64,000 nucleotides of DNA from Flavobacteriales bacterium (GCA_016713865.1 JADJOG010000004.1:1-64000); one strand, 5' to 3'; shown: positions 26,856 through 35,831, counted from the stretch's first letter. A program made the numbers and translations. Notes: generated by a model from the letters alone, not told the origin.

Positions 26856-29306
26856 TTACGCCACCTTCATCGCATTCTCCACCTTCTCCTTCAGCAGCGC
26901 ATGGCGCACCACCTCGATCATCTCGGTCACGTAGGTGAACTTCATGCCCTTGGTGTAGCGCGCGTCGATGTCCTCGATGTCCTTGCGGTTATCGGCGCTG
27001 AGGAGGATCTCCTTGATGCCAGCACGCTTTGCTGCCAGGATCTTCTCCTTGATGCCTCCAACGGGCAGCACACGGCCGCGCAAGGTGATCTCGCCTGTCA
27101 TGGCCAATGCCTTACGCACTTTCTGTTGCGTGAATGCGCTGGCAATGCTGGTGAGCATGGCGATGCCTGCTGAAGGACCATCCTTCGGCGTGGCGCCTTC
27201 TGGCACGTGAACGTGCACATTCCAGCGCTTGAACACTTCGGCGTCCAGGCCGATGATGTCGCTGTGTGCTTTCAGGTATTCGAGGCCGAGCATGGCGCTC
27301 TCCTTCATCACATCGCCGAGGTTGCCGGTGAGCGTGAGCTTGCCTTCGCCCTTGGTGATGCTGGTCTCGATGAAGAGGATGTCGCCGCCGGTGGGCGTCC
27401 AGGCGAGTCCGGTGACCACACCGGCCACATCGTTGCCTTGGTACTTGTCGCGGGCATGGCTTGGGCCATAGATCTTCGGCAGGTCCTCTTCCGTGATCGT
27501 GAGACTGTGCTTCTGCTTAAGCGCGATCTGTTTGGCGCGGTAGCGCACCAGCTTAGCGATGCGCTTCTCCAACGTGCGCACACCGCTCTCATCGGTGTAC
27601 TGGTCGATGATCGATTCGATGAGGCCCGGCGCGAGCTTGAGCTGCTTGGGCTTGATGCCGTTCTCGGTGAACTGCTTGGGCAGCAGGTGGCGCACGGCGA
27701 TCTCCACTTTCTCTTCTTGCGTGTAGCCGTTCACCTCGATGATCTCCATGCGATCACGCAACGCGGGATGAATGGTGCTGAGGCTGTTGGCGGTGGCCAC
27801 GAACATTACGCGGCTGAGGTCGTACTCGATCTCCACGAAGTTGTCGTGGAAGGCGTTGTTCTGCTCGGGGTCCAGCACTTCGAGCAATGCGCTGGCGGGG
27901 TCGCCCTGATTGCTGCGCGTGACTTTGTCGATCTCGTCGAGCACGAAGAGCGGGTTGCTGGTGCCGGCCTTCTTCATGCTCTGGATCAAGCGGCCCGGCA
28001 TCGCGCCGATGTAGGTCTTACGATGCCCGCGGATCTCGGCTTCATCGTGCAGGCCGCCGAGGCTCATGCGCACGTACTTGCGACCAAGCGCTTCGGCCAT
28101 GCTCTTTCCGAGGCTCGTCTTACCCACGCCCGGAGGACCGTAGAGGCAGATGATGGGCGCTTTCATGTCGCCCTTGAGCTTCAGCACGGCGAGGTGCTCG
28201 ATGATGCGCTCCTTCACCTTCTCCAGGCCGAAGTGATCGCGGTCGAGGATCTTCTGCGCGTTCTTCAGGTCGAACTTATCGGTGCTGTATTCGCCCCATG
28301 GTAGTTCGAGCAGCAGCTGCACGTAGTTGTACTGCACGCTGAATTCGGCGCCTGCCGGATTCATGCGCTGCAATTTGCCGATCTCCTTCTCGAAGGTCTC
28401 GCCCACTTTCTTCGTCCACTTCTTTTTCGCCGCCTTCTCGCGCATCTCGAAGATCTCCGTCTCGATCGGGTTGCCGCCGAGCTCGTCCTGGATGGTCTTC
28501 ATCTGCTGATGCAGGAAGTACTCGCGCTGTTGGCGATCCACCTCGGTGCGCACCTTGTTCTGGATCTCGTTCTTCATCTGCAGCATCTGCAGCTCCTTGG
28601 TCAGGTGCGCCAGCAACAGGTTCGCGCGCTCACGCAGGTCGGCAACCTCCAGCATGCGTTGCTTCTCCGACACATCAGCATTCATGTTGCTGCTGATGAA
28701 GTTCACGAGGAAGGAGGGCGAATCGATGTTCTTGATGGCGAACTGCGCCTCGGTGGGGATGTGCGGACTCTGCTTGATAATCTCGAGCGAGAGGTCTTTC
28801 AACGAGCTCACAAGCGCGGCGAAGCTCTTGTCGTCCTTGGCGGGCCGGATCTCCTCGAACTCCTTCACGCGAGCGGTGTAGTACGGGTCGATTTTGACCA
28901 TCTCGGTCACCTCGAAGCGCTTCTTGCCTTGAATGATGGCCGTGGTACTGCCATCGGGCATGCGCAGCATCCGGATTATCTGCGCTATGGTGCCCACGCG
29001 GTTCAGGTCATCGACACGCGGCTCCTCAATCTGGCTGTCCTTCTGGCTCACGACACCCAAGGTGCGGTTGCCACGGTACACGTCCTGGATCAGCCGGATG
29101 CTGCGATCGCGGCCGACAGTGATCGGAATAACCACGCCCGGGAAGAGCACGGTATTGCGCAATGGAAGAATGGGCAGTTCGGGCGGTGTGGTCTCCGCGT
29201 TCATCTGCTCTTCATCCTCAGCGGTGATGAGCGGTATGAGTTCAGTCTCGTTCTCGAAGGCCTCGCTGCTGAACAGGTCGGGGCCGCTACGTAGGATGTC
29301 GTTCAT
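26856..29306 (-). CDS. lon: ATP-dependent endopeptidase Lon
   Basis: The 816-residue protein has an N-terminal LON substrate domain (LPILPLRNTVLFPGVVIPI), a coiled-coil linker, an AAA+ module with Walker A GPPGVGKT (390-397) and LFVLDEIDKV, and a protease domain with the Ser712-Lys755 dyad (KDGPSAGIAM and VGGIKEKILAAKRAG). It degrades misfolded and regulatory proteins in the cytoplasm. I chose the ATG at 29306; an in-frame ATG at 29402 would add 32 residues unlike the family and would place the -7-like box at 29336 inside the gene. It is intact over 2.4 kb. Confidence 0.97.
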   Translation of the reverse strand: MNDILRSGPDLFSSEAFENETELIPLITAEDEEQMNAETTPPELPILPLRNTVLFPGVVIPITVGRDRSIRLIQDVYRGNRTLGVVSQKDSQIEEPRVDDLNRVGTIAQIIRMLRMPDGSTTAIIQGKKRFEVTEMVKIDPYYTARVKEFEEIRPAKDDKSFAALVSSLKDLSLEIIKQSPHIPTEAQFAIKNIDSPSFLVNFISSNMNADVSEKQRMLEVADLRERANLLLAHLTKELQMLQMKNEIQNKVRTEVDRQQREYFLHQQMKTIQDELGGNPIETEIFEMREKAAKKKWTKKVGETFEKEIGKLQRMNPAGAEFSVQYNYVQLLLELPWGEYSTDKFDLKNAQKILDRDHFGLEKVKERIIEHLAVLKLKGDMKAPIICLYGPPGVGKTSLGKSMAEALGRKYVRMSLGGLHDEAEIRGHRKTYIGAMPGRLIQSMKKAGTSNPLFVLDEIDKVTRSNQGDPASALLEVLDPEQNNAFHDNFVEIEYDLSRVMFVATANSLSTIHPALRDRMEIIEVNGYTQEEKVEIAVRHLLPKQFTENGIKPKQLKLAPGLIESIIDQYTDESGVRTLEKRIAKLVRYRAKQIALKQKHSLTITEEDLPKIYGPSHARDKYQGNDVAGVVTGLAWTPTGGDILFIETSITKGEGKLTLTGNLGDVMKESAMLGLEYLKAHSDIIGLDAEVFKRWNVHVHVPEGATPKDGPSAGIAMLTSIASAFTQQKVRKALAMTGEITLRGRVLPVGGIKEKILAAKRAGIKEILLSADNRKDIEDIDARYTKGMKFTYVTEMIEVVRHALLKEKVENAMKVA

Positions 29307-29335
29307 CGACAAGAATGTGGTCAGAGTGTCAGGCG

Positions 29336-29343
29336 CGAAAGTA
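29336..29343 (-). promoter_or_regulatory. Candidate -7 promoter box TACTTTCG for lon
   Basis: It ends 29 bases before the lon ATG and differs from TAnnTTTG at one position. I see no obvious heat-shock element. Confidence 0.4.
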
Positions 29344-29480
29344 CCTCCGTTGCCAGCCATCGCGAGGACGCTATTTTCAACAGGCGTTGCCGCGATTGCC
29401 AACCACCATGCCGCCGATTCCTGGTATGACAGAGCGGCAGGGAATGACGACCGCTGAGTTGAGCAGCGGCAACCGGAGAG

Positions 29481-29906
29481 TTAATGTGGCGCTACCTCGA
29501 CTGGCATAATCCAACTCTGCAAAATGATCGTTGCGCTGATGCGGTCCAGTTGTCCCTTCTCGCGTCGCGCCATCCGTCCTTTGCCGCTCGTCATCAAGAC
29601 ATTCTGAGCGAGCTTGCTGGTGAATCGCTCATCGGCCAGTTCCACGAAGTGCGAGGGGAATTGCTTCTGAAGCGCGTCGGACAGCAACCGAACGTTCGGT
29701 GTCACATCGGTATCGCTGCCATCGAGGTTCACGGGAAGGCCGAGCACGAAGCCGTCCACTTTCTCACGAGCGCAGTACGCCACGAGATACCGCATGAGTT
29801 CCTTGCTCTCCACCGTATCCAACGCCGAAGCGATGATGCGCAACGGATCCGTAGCTGCAAGGCCGGTCCGCTTCAAGCCGAAGTCGATGGCGATCACGCG
29901 TCCCAT
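29481..29906 (-). CDS. ruvX: YqgF/RuvX-family nuclease (Holliday junction resolvase-like, rRNA maturation)
   Basis: The 141-residue RNase H-like protein has the first catalytic Asp in VIAIDFGLKRTG, a conserved VLGLPVNLDGSD, the Glu in VELADERFTSKLA and the last Asp in GQLDRISATIILQSW. Members were named as Holliday junction resolvases and are also implicated in 16S rRNA 5'-end maturation. It is divergent from dapD with a 44-base spacer, so the two promoter regions overlap. Confidence 0.92.
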   Translation of the reverse strand: MGRVIAIDFGLKRTGLAATDPLRIIASALDTVESKELMRYLVAYCAREKVDGFVLGLPVNLDGSDTDVTPNVRLLSDALQKQFPSHFVELADERFTSKLAQNVLMTSGKGRMARREKGQLDRISATIILQSWIMPVEVAPH

Positions 29907-29950
29907 TGGGCCAAAGGTCGGCGATACGATTGGCCGCGCATCTTTGCTGC

Positions 29951-30703
29951 ATGCATGAACTGATCGAGAAAGCGTGGGACAACCGCGATATGCTGCGCGA
30001 CGAAGAGGTGGTGATGGCCATCGAGCGCGTGGTGGAGGAATTGGATCGCGGCGTGCTGCGCACCGCTGAGCCTGATGGCAATGGCGGTTGGCGGGTGAAC
30101 GACTGGGTGAAGAAGGCCGTGATCATGTACTTCCCCATCAGGCAGATGCGCACCATGGAAGTGGGACCATTCGAGTTCCACGACAAGATCCCGCTGAAGA
30201 AGCGCTACGCGCAGCTCGGCGTCCGTGTGGTGCCGCATGCCATCGCCCGGCACGGCAGCTACCTCGCTCCGGGCACCATCCTCATGCCCAGCTACGTGAA
30301 CATCGGCGCGTATGTGGATGAAGGCATCATGGTGGACACCTGGGCCACGGTGGGCAGCTGCGCGCAGATCGGCAAGCACGTTCACCTCAGCGGCGGCGTC
30401 GGGATCGGCGGCTCACGCGCCATCGTGGTTGAAGGCGTGCGCGTATGCCAAGAGGCGGTGCTCGGCGCCAACGTGGTGCTCACCGCCAGCACGCGCATCA
30501 TCGACGTAACCGGACCAGCGCCCGTGGAGATGAAAGGCATCGTTCCGCCGCGCAGCGTGGTGATACCCGGCACGGTGCCGAAGAAGTTCGCCGCTGGCGA
30601 GTACGGCGTGCCATGCGCGCTCATCATCGGCCAACGCAAGGAGAGCACCGATAAGAAAACTTCGCTCAACGACGCCTTGCGCGAGCACAACGTGGCCGTA
30701 TGA
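29951..30703 (+). CDS. dapD: 2,3,4,5-tetrahydropyridine-2,6-dicarboxylate N-succinyltransferase
   Basis: This enzyme of lysine/diaminopimelate synthesis succinylates tetrahydrodipicolinate. The 250-residue protein has a helical N-terminal domain (MHELIEKAWDNRDMLRDEEV) and a left-handed beta-helix of hexapeptide repeats with YVNIGAYVDEGIMVDTWATV and VHLSGGVGIGG, ending GTVPKKFAAGEYGVPCALII. The start at 29951 follows a CATCTTTG box within a few bases. In many Bacteroidota the succinylase route coexists with others; only this gene of the pathway is here. Confidence 0.95.
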   Translation: MHELIEKAWDNRDMLRDEEVVMAIERVVEELDRGVLRTAEPDGNGGWRVNDWVKKAVIMYFPIRQMRTMEVGPFEFHDKIPLKKRYAQLGVRVVPHAIARHGSYLAPGTILMPSYVNIGAYVDEGIMVDTWATVGSCAQIGKHVHLSGGVGIGGSRAIVVEGVRVCQEAVLGANVVLTASTRIIDVTGPAPVEMKGIVPPRSVVIPGTVPKKFAAGEYGVPCALIIGQRKESTDKKTSLNDALREHNVAV

Positions 30704-30737
30704 AAAAGCCGCAAAGGCGAAGAAGCGCGAAGAAGGA

Positions 30738-31733
30738 ATGAGCAAGCGGTTCCTCGTCATCCAGACCGCCTTCCTGGGCGATGCCGTGCTGGCCACAGCG
30801 CTGTTGGAGAAGCTCCACAACTTCTACCCCGATGCCGCCATCGATATAGTGGTGCGCAAGGGGAACGATGGATTGTTCGCGGGGCATCCCTTCCTGAACA
30901 AGCTCCACATCTGGGATAAGGGCTCGGGCAAAACGCGCGATCTCTTCCGCCTGATCGGCGAGCTGCGCAGGACCGAATACGACCACATCATCAACTGCCA
31001 ACGTTTCTTCAGCACCGGCCTGATGACCGTGCTGGCGCGCGGCAAGGAGAAGATCGGCTACGACAAGAACCCGCTCAGTTTCCTGTTCTCGCGGAAGGTG
31101 AAGCACGTCATAGGCGACCCCTCGACTCCGCTCGGTGTTGCGCCTCACGAAGTGGACCGCTTGAATGCACTGATCGAGCATCTGACCGATGGCACGAGGC
31201 CTTTGCCGGGCTTGTATCCCACACCCGAAGCAAACGATGCCGCCAAGCCTTTCATCTTCGGCAACTACGTCTGCATCGCTCCCGCATCGGTCTGGTTCAC
31301 CAAGCAATGGCCGGAGCTGAAGTGGATCGAGTTGATCAAGGCGTTGCCTGCGGACCAACGCGTGCTGCTGATCGGCGCGCCGGGTGATGTTGCCTTATGC
31401 GAGCGCATCGCGAAAGCCTCGGGCCGTGGTGAGGTGCTGGCAGGCAAACTCTCCTTGCTCGGCACAGCCGCCCTGATGAAAGGCGCCTCGATGAACTACG
31501 TGAACGACAGCGCGCCCTTGCACATCGCCAGTGCGATGAACGCCCCGGTGACGGCCGTCTTCTGCAGCACCGTGCCAGCCTTCGGCTTCGGACCGCTTCG
31601 CGAGAACGGACGCGTGTTGGAGACCAGCGAACAACTCGATTGCCGTCCCTGTGGATTGCACGGGCACAGGGCCTGCCCGAAGGGGCATTTCAAGTGCGCG
31701 ATGGGGATTGACCCAATGGCAGCCATCATCTGA
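30738..31733 (+). CDS. Family 9 glycosyltransferase (heptosyltransferase-like)
   Basis: The 331-residue GT-B enzyme has the N-terminal block FLVIQTAFLGDAVLATALLE, a linker region, and the nucleotide-sugar site VCIAPASVWFTKQWP with RVLLIGAPGD and the late FVNDS-type motif, here MNYVNDSAPLHIASAMN. GT9 enzymes add heptose or related sugars to the LPS core at the inner membrane. Four cysteines in the C-terminal segment (LDCRPCGLHGHRACPKGHFKC) are a common feature of this subgroup. The stop codon lies inside a TCTGATC-rich spacer repeat. Confidence 0.9.
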   Translation: MSKRFLVIQTAFLGDAVLATALLEKLHNFYPDAAIDIVVRKGNDGLFAGHPFLNKLHIWDKGSGKTRDLFRLIGELRRTEYDHIINCQRFFSTGLMTVLARGKEKIGYDKNPLSFLFSRKVKHVIGDPSTPLGVAPHEVDRLNALIEHLTDGTRPLPGLYPTPEANDAAKPFIFGNYVCIAPASVWFTKQWPELKWIELIKALPADQRVLLIGAPGDVALCERIAKASGRGEVLAGKLSLLGTAALMKGASMNYVNDSAPLHIASAMNAPVTAVFCSTVPAFGFGPLRENGRVLETSEQLDCRPCGLHGHRACPKGHFKCAMGIDPMAAII

Positions 31734-31763
31734 TCGTCTCATTGTCTGATCTTCTGATCACTT
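31726..31763. repeat. TCTGATC-type spacer repeat, copy 1
   Basis: AT-rich sequence with three TCTGATC units and imperfect dyad symmetry fills the gap between the GT9 and PaaG-like genes, covering the GT9 stop codon. Similar sequence recurs at 32568-32636 and 42341-42420. Confidence 0.7.
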
Positions 31764-31770
31764 TCGCCCC

Positions 31771-32550
31771 ATGACCTACGAGAAACTCCTCTTCACCGTG
31801 GCCGATGGCGTGGCCACGCTCTCGCTCAACCGCCCCGACAAGCTCAACAGCTTCGACCGGCAGCTATCGGATGAACTTATTCATGCACTTGATCACTGCG
31901 CTACCGAACCCTCGATCCGTGCCGTGCTGCTCACCGGCGAGGGCCGCGCTTTCTGCGCTGGTCAGGATCTGGCCGAAGCCATTGCTCCCGGAACCAAGAT
32001 CGAGGACATCCTCACCACGCAGTACAATCCCATCGTGCGACGCATCCGTGCGCTGAAGAAGCCGGTGATTGCTGCGGTGAACGGCGTTGCGGCCGGAGCC
32101 GGAGCCAACATCGCCTACGCGTGCGACCTCACCCTCGCGGCCGAGGGCGCGAACTTCATCCAGAGCTTCATCAACATTGGCCTCATCCCCGATAGCGGCG
32201 GCACCTTCACACTGCCGAGGCTCGTGGGCATGCAGCGCGCCTTCGGGCAGATGATCCTGGCACCCAAGGTGAGCGCCAAAGAAGCCGAAGCGCAGGGCAT
32301 GATCTGGAAGGCCGTGCCCGATGGCGAGCTGATGAGCGAGGCAACGGCGCTTGCCAAGAAGCTCGCCGCCATGCCCACCAAGGCCATCGCCCTCACCAAG
32401 GAAGCCCTGAACCGCTCGCAGGGCAGCACGCTCGACGCGCAACTCGACGTGGAGAACGAACTGCAGACCATCGCCGGCCGCAGCCACGACTACAACGAGG
32501 GCGTGAAGGCTTTCTTGGAGAAGAGGAAGCCGGTGTACAAAGGGGAATGA
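31771..32550 (+). CDS. paaG: Enoyl-CoA hydratase/isomerase, PaaG-like
   Basis: The 259-residue crotonase-fold protein has LNRPDKLNSFDRQLSDEL, the oxyanion region RAFCAGQDL, PVIAAVNGVAAGAGANIAYA and NIGLIPDSGGTFTLPRLVG. The Asp in IPDSGG and the CAGQDL variant match 2-(1,2-epoxyphenyl)acetyl-CoA isomerases, which open the ring epoxide in phenylacetate breakdown. A plain enoyl-CoA hydratase cannot be excluded. It is followed by a PaaH-like dehydrogenase and, 3 kb on, by a PaaI-like thioesterase and PaaJ-like thiolase. Confidence 0.88.
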   Translation: MTYEKLLFTVADGVATLSLNRPDKLNSFDRQLSDELIHALDHCATEPSIRAVLLTGEGRAFCAGQDLAEAIAPGTKIEDILTTQYNPIVRRIRALKKPVIAAVNGVAAGAGANIAYACDLTLAAEGANFIQSFINIGLIPDSGGTFTLPRLVGMQRAFGQMILAPKVSAKEAEAQGMIWKAVPDGELMSEATALAKKLAAMPTKAIALTKEALNRSQGSTLDAQLDVENELQTIAGRSHDYNEGVKAFLEKRKPVYKGE

Positions 32551-32567
32551 GCGCAGAATTGGGCAAT

Positions 32568-32636
32568 CAGAAGATGGGAGCACATGCATTGATCGTCTGA
32601 TTATCCTAATCATCTGACCTTCCTATCATCTGATCT
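32568..32636. repeat. TCTGATC-type spacer repeat, copy 2
   Basis: This copy contains units such as ATCGTCTGATTATC, CATCTGACC and ATCATCTGATC between the PaaG- and PaaH-like genes. It is more degenerate than the copy at 31726-31763. Confidence 0.65.
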
Positions 32637-32655
32637 CCTCCCCCATCTTCGCCCC

Positions 32656-33822
32656 ATGGATTCCTCATTGAAAGTCGCCGTGATCGGCGCGGGCACCATG
32701 GGCAGCGGCATCGCGCAAGTGGCCGCACAAGCCGGGCACGATGTGGTGCTCTTCGATACCCGCCGCGAAGCGGTGGACAAGGCATTGACCGCACTGCGCA
32801 AGACCTTGGACAAGCTTGTGGAGAAATGCAAGCTCACAAAGGAGCAAGCCGATGGCATTAATGGCCGCATCGCACCTGCATGTGACCTGAAAGAACTCGC
32901 GGGCAGCGGCCTCGTGATCGAAGCCATCATCGAGGATCTGAGCATCAAGAAGAAGCTCTTCGCTGATCTCGAAAGCATCCTCAGTGCGGAAGCCGTGCTC
33001 GCAACGAACACATCATCGCTCTCTGTCACCGCGATCGCAGCGGCATGCGCGAAACCCGAGCGTGTGATCGGCCTGCACTTCTTCAATCCCGCTCCGCTGC
33101 TGCCCCTGGTAGAAGTGGTACCCGGCTTGGACACGGATCCAGAGCTCGGTGCGCGCATGAATGCCTTGATGAAAACCTGGGGCAAAGTGCCCGTGCTGTG
33201 CAAGGACACGCCGGGCTTCATCGTGAACCGTGTTGCGCGGCCCTTCTACGGCGAGAGCATCCGCATCTTCGAAGAAGGAATCGCCGACATGCCCGCCATC
33301 GATGCTGCGCTGAAGACCTATGGAGGCTTCCGCATGGGCCCCTTCGAGCTAATGGACCTCATCGGCAACGACATCAACTTCACGGTGACGAAGACCGTGT
33401 GGGAGGCCTTCCATTACGATCAGCGCTACAAGCCGAGCCTCACGCAGCAGCGGCAGGTTGAGAGCGGGCGCTTGGGCCGAAAGAGCGGAAGGGGCTACTA
33501 CACTTATGCGGATGGCGCCACCCTTCCCAATACAGAGGTCGCACCTGCATTAGCGGCCTCCATCGTTGAGCGCGTGTTGGCCATGCTCATCAACGAAGCG
33601 GCCGATGCGCTGTTCTGGGGCATCGCGAGCGCAGCGGACATCGACCTCGCCATGACCAAAGGCGTGAATTACCCGAAGGGCTTGCTGGCTTGGGCCGATG
33701 AGCAAGGGGCGGCGCACTGGTTGGCCGCATTGGAACGGCTGCAGGCGGAGTACGGCGAGGACCGCTACCGCCCCTCCCCTTTGCTGCGTCGCATGGCGCG
33801 TGAGGGGGTTCGCTACCGTTAA
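32656..33822 (+). CDS. 3-hydroxyacyl-CoA dehydrogenase, PaaH-like
   Basis: The 388-residue NAD-dependent enzyme has the Rossmann motif VAVIGAGTMGSGIAQVAAQ (residues 7-25), the substrate-site signature GLHFFNPAPLLPLVEVV, the catalytic-His context RVIGLHFFNP, and KDTPGFIVNRVARPFYGES. It oxidises 3-hydroxyacyl-CoA. The extra C-terminal domain (GVNYPKGLLAWADEQGAAHW) repeats the dimerisation domain and matches the longer PaaH/PaaC type used in phenylacetate degradation. The first two enzymes of the cluster are separated only by a repeat spacer. Confidence 0.9.
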   Translation: MDSSLKVAVIGAGTMGSGIAQVAAQAGHDVVLFDTRREAVDKALTALRKTLDKLVEKCKLTKEQADGINGRIAPACDLKELAGSGLVIEAIIEDLSIKKKLFADLESILSAEAVLATNTSSLSVTAIAAACAKPERVIGLHFFNPAPLLPLVEVVPGLDTDPELGARMNALMKTWGKVPVLCKDTPGFIVNRVARPFYGESIRIFEEGIADMPAIDAALKTYGGFRMGPFELMDLIGNDINFTVTKTVWEAFHYDQRYKPSLTQQRQVESGRLGRKSGRGYYTYADGATLPNTEVAPALAASIVERVLAMLINEAADALFWGIASAADIDLAMTKGVNYPKGLLAWADEQGAAHWLAALERLQAEYGEDRYRPSPLLRRMAREGVRYR

Positions 33823-33920
33823 GGCCCACGCTTCAATTCAGGCAAAAACAAATTTTCACAGCCATATATTTTCCGTGGAAACATTTTCCGTTCATTTGCA
33901 GCCCAATCACCAACAACGTC

Positions 33921-34583
33921 ATGAAGTCAACAGTCCTTTCCATTGCAGCGCTGACCACTTTGCTGGTAGCCTGCGGCCCTTCGGAGGCCGAGAAACAAGC
34001 GGCCCGCGAACAGGCCACCGCCGACAGCCTTGCAGCTGCCGCAGCCGCTGAGCACAAGTACACCATCGATCCAGCCACCAGCGTGCTCAACTGGGCAGGC
34101 AAGGTCACCGGACCTGCTCCCTATGGCCACAACGGCACCATCTCCTTCAACAGCGGTGAATTCACCGTGCAAGGCGGTATGCTGAAGTCCGGCAGTTTCG
34201 AGGTGAACATGACCTCGATCAATCCCACCGACGACGGCTACCAGCCCGAAGGCAGCAAGCAAGGAACGAAGAGCAGTTTCATCGGCCACTTGAGCACCGG
34301 TGACTTCTTCGACAGCGCCAACCACCCCACCGCCAAGCTGAGCATCACCGGCGGCAGCGGCAATACTGCCACCGGCGACCTCACCATCCGTGGCAACACC
34401 AACACGGAGACCATCACCGACATCGTGATCACCGAGAACCCCGATGGCACCGTGAAGGCCACGGGCAAATTGGTCTTCGATCGCCAGAAATACAATGTCG
34501 CCTGGAAGCACTTCATGAAGGATGCTATCCTGTCCGACAACATCGAGCTGACCGTTGAACTGAACGGCAAGGCCGCACAGTAA
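33921..34583 (+). CDS. YceI-domain lipoprotein
   Basis: The 220-residue protein has a lipoprotein signal with lipidated Cys18 (LTTLLVACG) and a helical Ala/Glu-rich linker (EKQAAREQATADSLAAAAAA). A YceI barrel follows: YTIDPATSVLNWAGKVTG, GHLSTGDFFDSANHPTAKL, TGDLTIRGNTNTETI. It should be anchored in a membrane and bind a lipid-like molecule. Upstream, 33840-33900 is AT-rich (TATATTTTCC, TTCATTTG) and probably holds the promoter. A strong terminator follows. Confidence 0.92.
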   Translation: MKSTVLSIAALTTLLVACGPSEAEKQAAREQATADSLAAAAAAEHKYTIDPATSVLNWAGKVTGPAPYGHNGTISFNSGEFTVQGGMLKSGSFEVNMTSINPTDDGYQPEGSKQGTKSSFIGHLSTGDFFDSANHPTAKLSITGGSGNTATGDLTIRGNTNTETITDIVITENPDGTVKATGKLVFDRQKYNVAWKHFMKDAILSDNIELTVELNGKAAQ

Positions 34584-34600
34584 CCGGTTGGTGAAAGGGG

Positions 34601-34634
34601 GAAGCGCTCGCCAATGGCGGGCGCTTCTCTTTTG
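34601..34634 (+). terminator. Rho-independent terminator after the YceI lipoprotein gene
   Basis: The stem GAAGCGCTCGCC/GGCGGGCGCTTC (12 bases, one G-T pair) has a 3-base loop and is followed by TCTTTT. It starts 17 bases after the stop. Confidence 0.9.
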
Positions 34635-34637
34635 GGG

Positions 34638-35303
34638 CTATCGGATCGCCTTCGCCAACCACTCATTCAGCGGGCGCATGGCCATCCAATGCTCCATGAA
34701 CGCATCCATGAGCTTGGCTTCCTCTACCAATTTCGCAGGCTTCTCGGCCACCACGTAGAACTGCTTGTTCGCAATCAGCGGTTCCTTGATCGCATGCGCC
34801 TTGAATTCGGGTGGCAGCACCTTGTTGGCTTCGCCCTGCACCTCCTTGAAGAGCGTTACGAACGGCTTGCCGCTGATGGCCTTGCGGAAGCCTTTACCAT
34901 CCTTCATGATCGCCTCGCGAATGGCCAGCAATTGCTCTTTCTCGGGCTGATAGCAGCCGCCATAGAACTTGGTGGCTTCGGGTCCAAAAGCGAAGTAGAT
35001 GCCCGGCACGCTGTGATCCTTGCGCCCAGCTGGTGAGATGATCGCCGAGGCTTCCAGCTTGTAGGGCGTCTTGTCCTTGCTGAAGCGGATGTCCTTGTTG
35101 ATGCGGAAGATGGCCTCCTTCGGTTCGATCGCAATGGCCTTGTCGTGCATCGCGATACGGGCAATCGCTTCAGCGACGAAAGCCTCGAAGGGCTTCTTCA
35201 CGCTCGCCTCGTAGCGCTTTCGATTGGCATCGAACCATTCCTTGTTGTTGTTCTTCGCGAGGTCCTTGAAGAACTTGTTGTAGTCGGGGGTGAACCAGGC
35301 CAT
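34638..35303 (-). CDS. DUF2461 domain protein
   Basis: The 221-residue protein matches the DUF2461 family from end to end: NNNKEWFDANRKRYEASVKK at the start, IFRINKDIRFSKDKTPYK, PGIYFAFGPEATKFYGGCYQ and the end PLNEWLAKAIR. No function is established for the family. It is cytoplasmic by prediction and intact. A TACTTTGG box is 16 bases before the start. It is divergent from ogt with a 36-base spacer. Confidence 0.9.
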   Translation of the reverse strand: MAWFTPDYNKFFKDLAKNNNKEWFDANRKRYEASVKKPFEAFVAEAIARIAMHDKAIAIEPKEAIFRINKDIRFSKDKTPYKLEASAIISPAGRKDHSVPGIYFAFGPEATKFYGGCYQPEKEQLLAIREAIMKDGKGFRKAISGKPFVTLFKEVQGEANKVLPPEFKAHAIKEPLIANKQFYVVAEKPAKLVEEAKLMDAFMEHWMAMRPLNEWLAKAIR

Positions 35304-35319
35304 TGGCAGAGATTTGCGA

Positions 35320-35327
35320 CCAAAGTA
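35320..35327 (-). promoter_or_regulatory. Candidate -7 promoter box TACTTTGG
   Basis: The box lies 16 bases before the DUF2461 start and overlaps the ogt promoter region. Confidence 0.4.
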
Positions 35328-35339
35328 GAAGGCTTCGCC

Positions 35340-35831
35340 ATGCCCGATCCCGAGAAATCCACGTATGGCTTGGTGATGGAATCGCCTGTTGGCCTTTTGC
35401 GCTTGGAGAGCGATGGGGCTTGCATCACGGCTGTGGCATTCGATGCGGAGGGACCTTCATCCGAGGACATACCTGCAATCTTGCATGAAGGCCAGAAACA
35501 ATTGGAGGAATACTTCGCAGGAAAGCGGCGCGAGTTCAATCTCCCTTTAGCAGCAACCGGCACAGCCTTTCAGAAGCGCGTGTGGGCCGCGGTGAAGGGC
35601 ATTCCACGGGGAAGCACATCAAGCTACCAGCGCATCGCGGAACAGATCGGCGGCAATGCGGTTGCTCGCGCAGTTGGCACCGCGAACGGAGCGAATCCGA
35701 TTCCCATCATCGTTCCATGCCATCGCGTGATCGGTGCCGATGGCAGCCTCACGGGCTACATCGGTGGATTGTGGCGCAAGCAATGGCTGCTGCGGCACGA
35801 AGGCGCGCTGCAAGCCGATCTGTTCGGTTGA
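35340..35831 (+). CDS. ogt: Methylated-DNA-[protein]-cysteine S-methyltransferase
   Basis: The 163-residue protein removes alkyl groups from O6-alkylguanine by transfer to its own cysteine. The acceptor Cys127 sits in PIIVPCHRVIG, with TAFQKRVWAAVKGIPRGSTS before and GSLTGYIGGLWRKQWLLRHE after. A one-domain Ogt type without an Ada regulatory part. I chose the ATG at 35340; the frame is open upstream, but that sequence is antisense to DUF2461 and unlike the family. Confidence 0.95.
   Translation: MPDPEKSTYGLVMESPVGLLRLESDGACITAVAFDAEGPSSEDIPAILHEGQKQLEEYFAGKRREFNLPLAATGTAFQKRVWAAVKGIPRGSTSSYQRIAEQIGGNAVARAVGTANGANPIPIIVPCHRVIGADGSLTGYIGGLWRKQWLLRHEGALQADLFG

Noticed and set aside
27207..28304. 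365-codon open frame on the plus strand inside lon
   Set aside because: Its frame is a shadow of the GC-rich codon pattern of lon, it has no domain and lon is intact on the other strand.
29307..29402. Earlier ATG start for lon
   Set aside because: The added 32 residues are unlike Lon and would contain the -7-like box at 29336.
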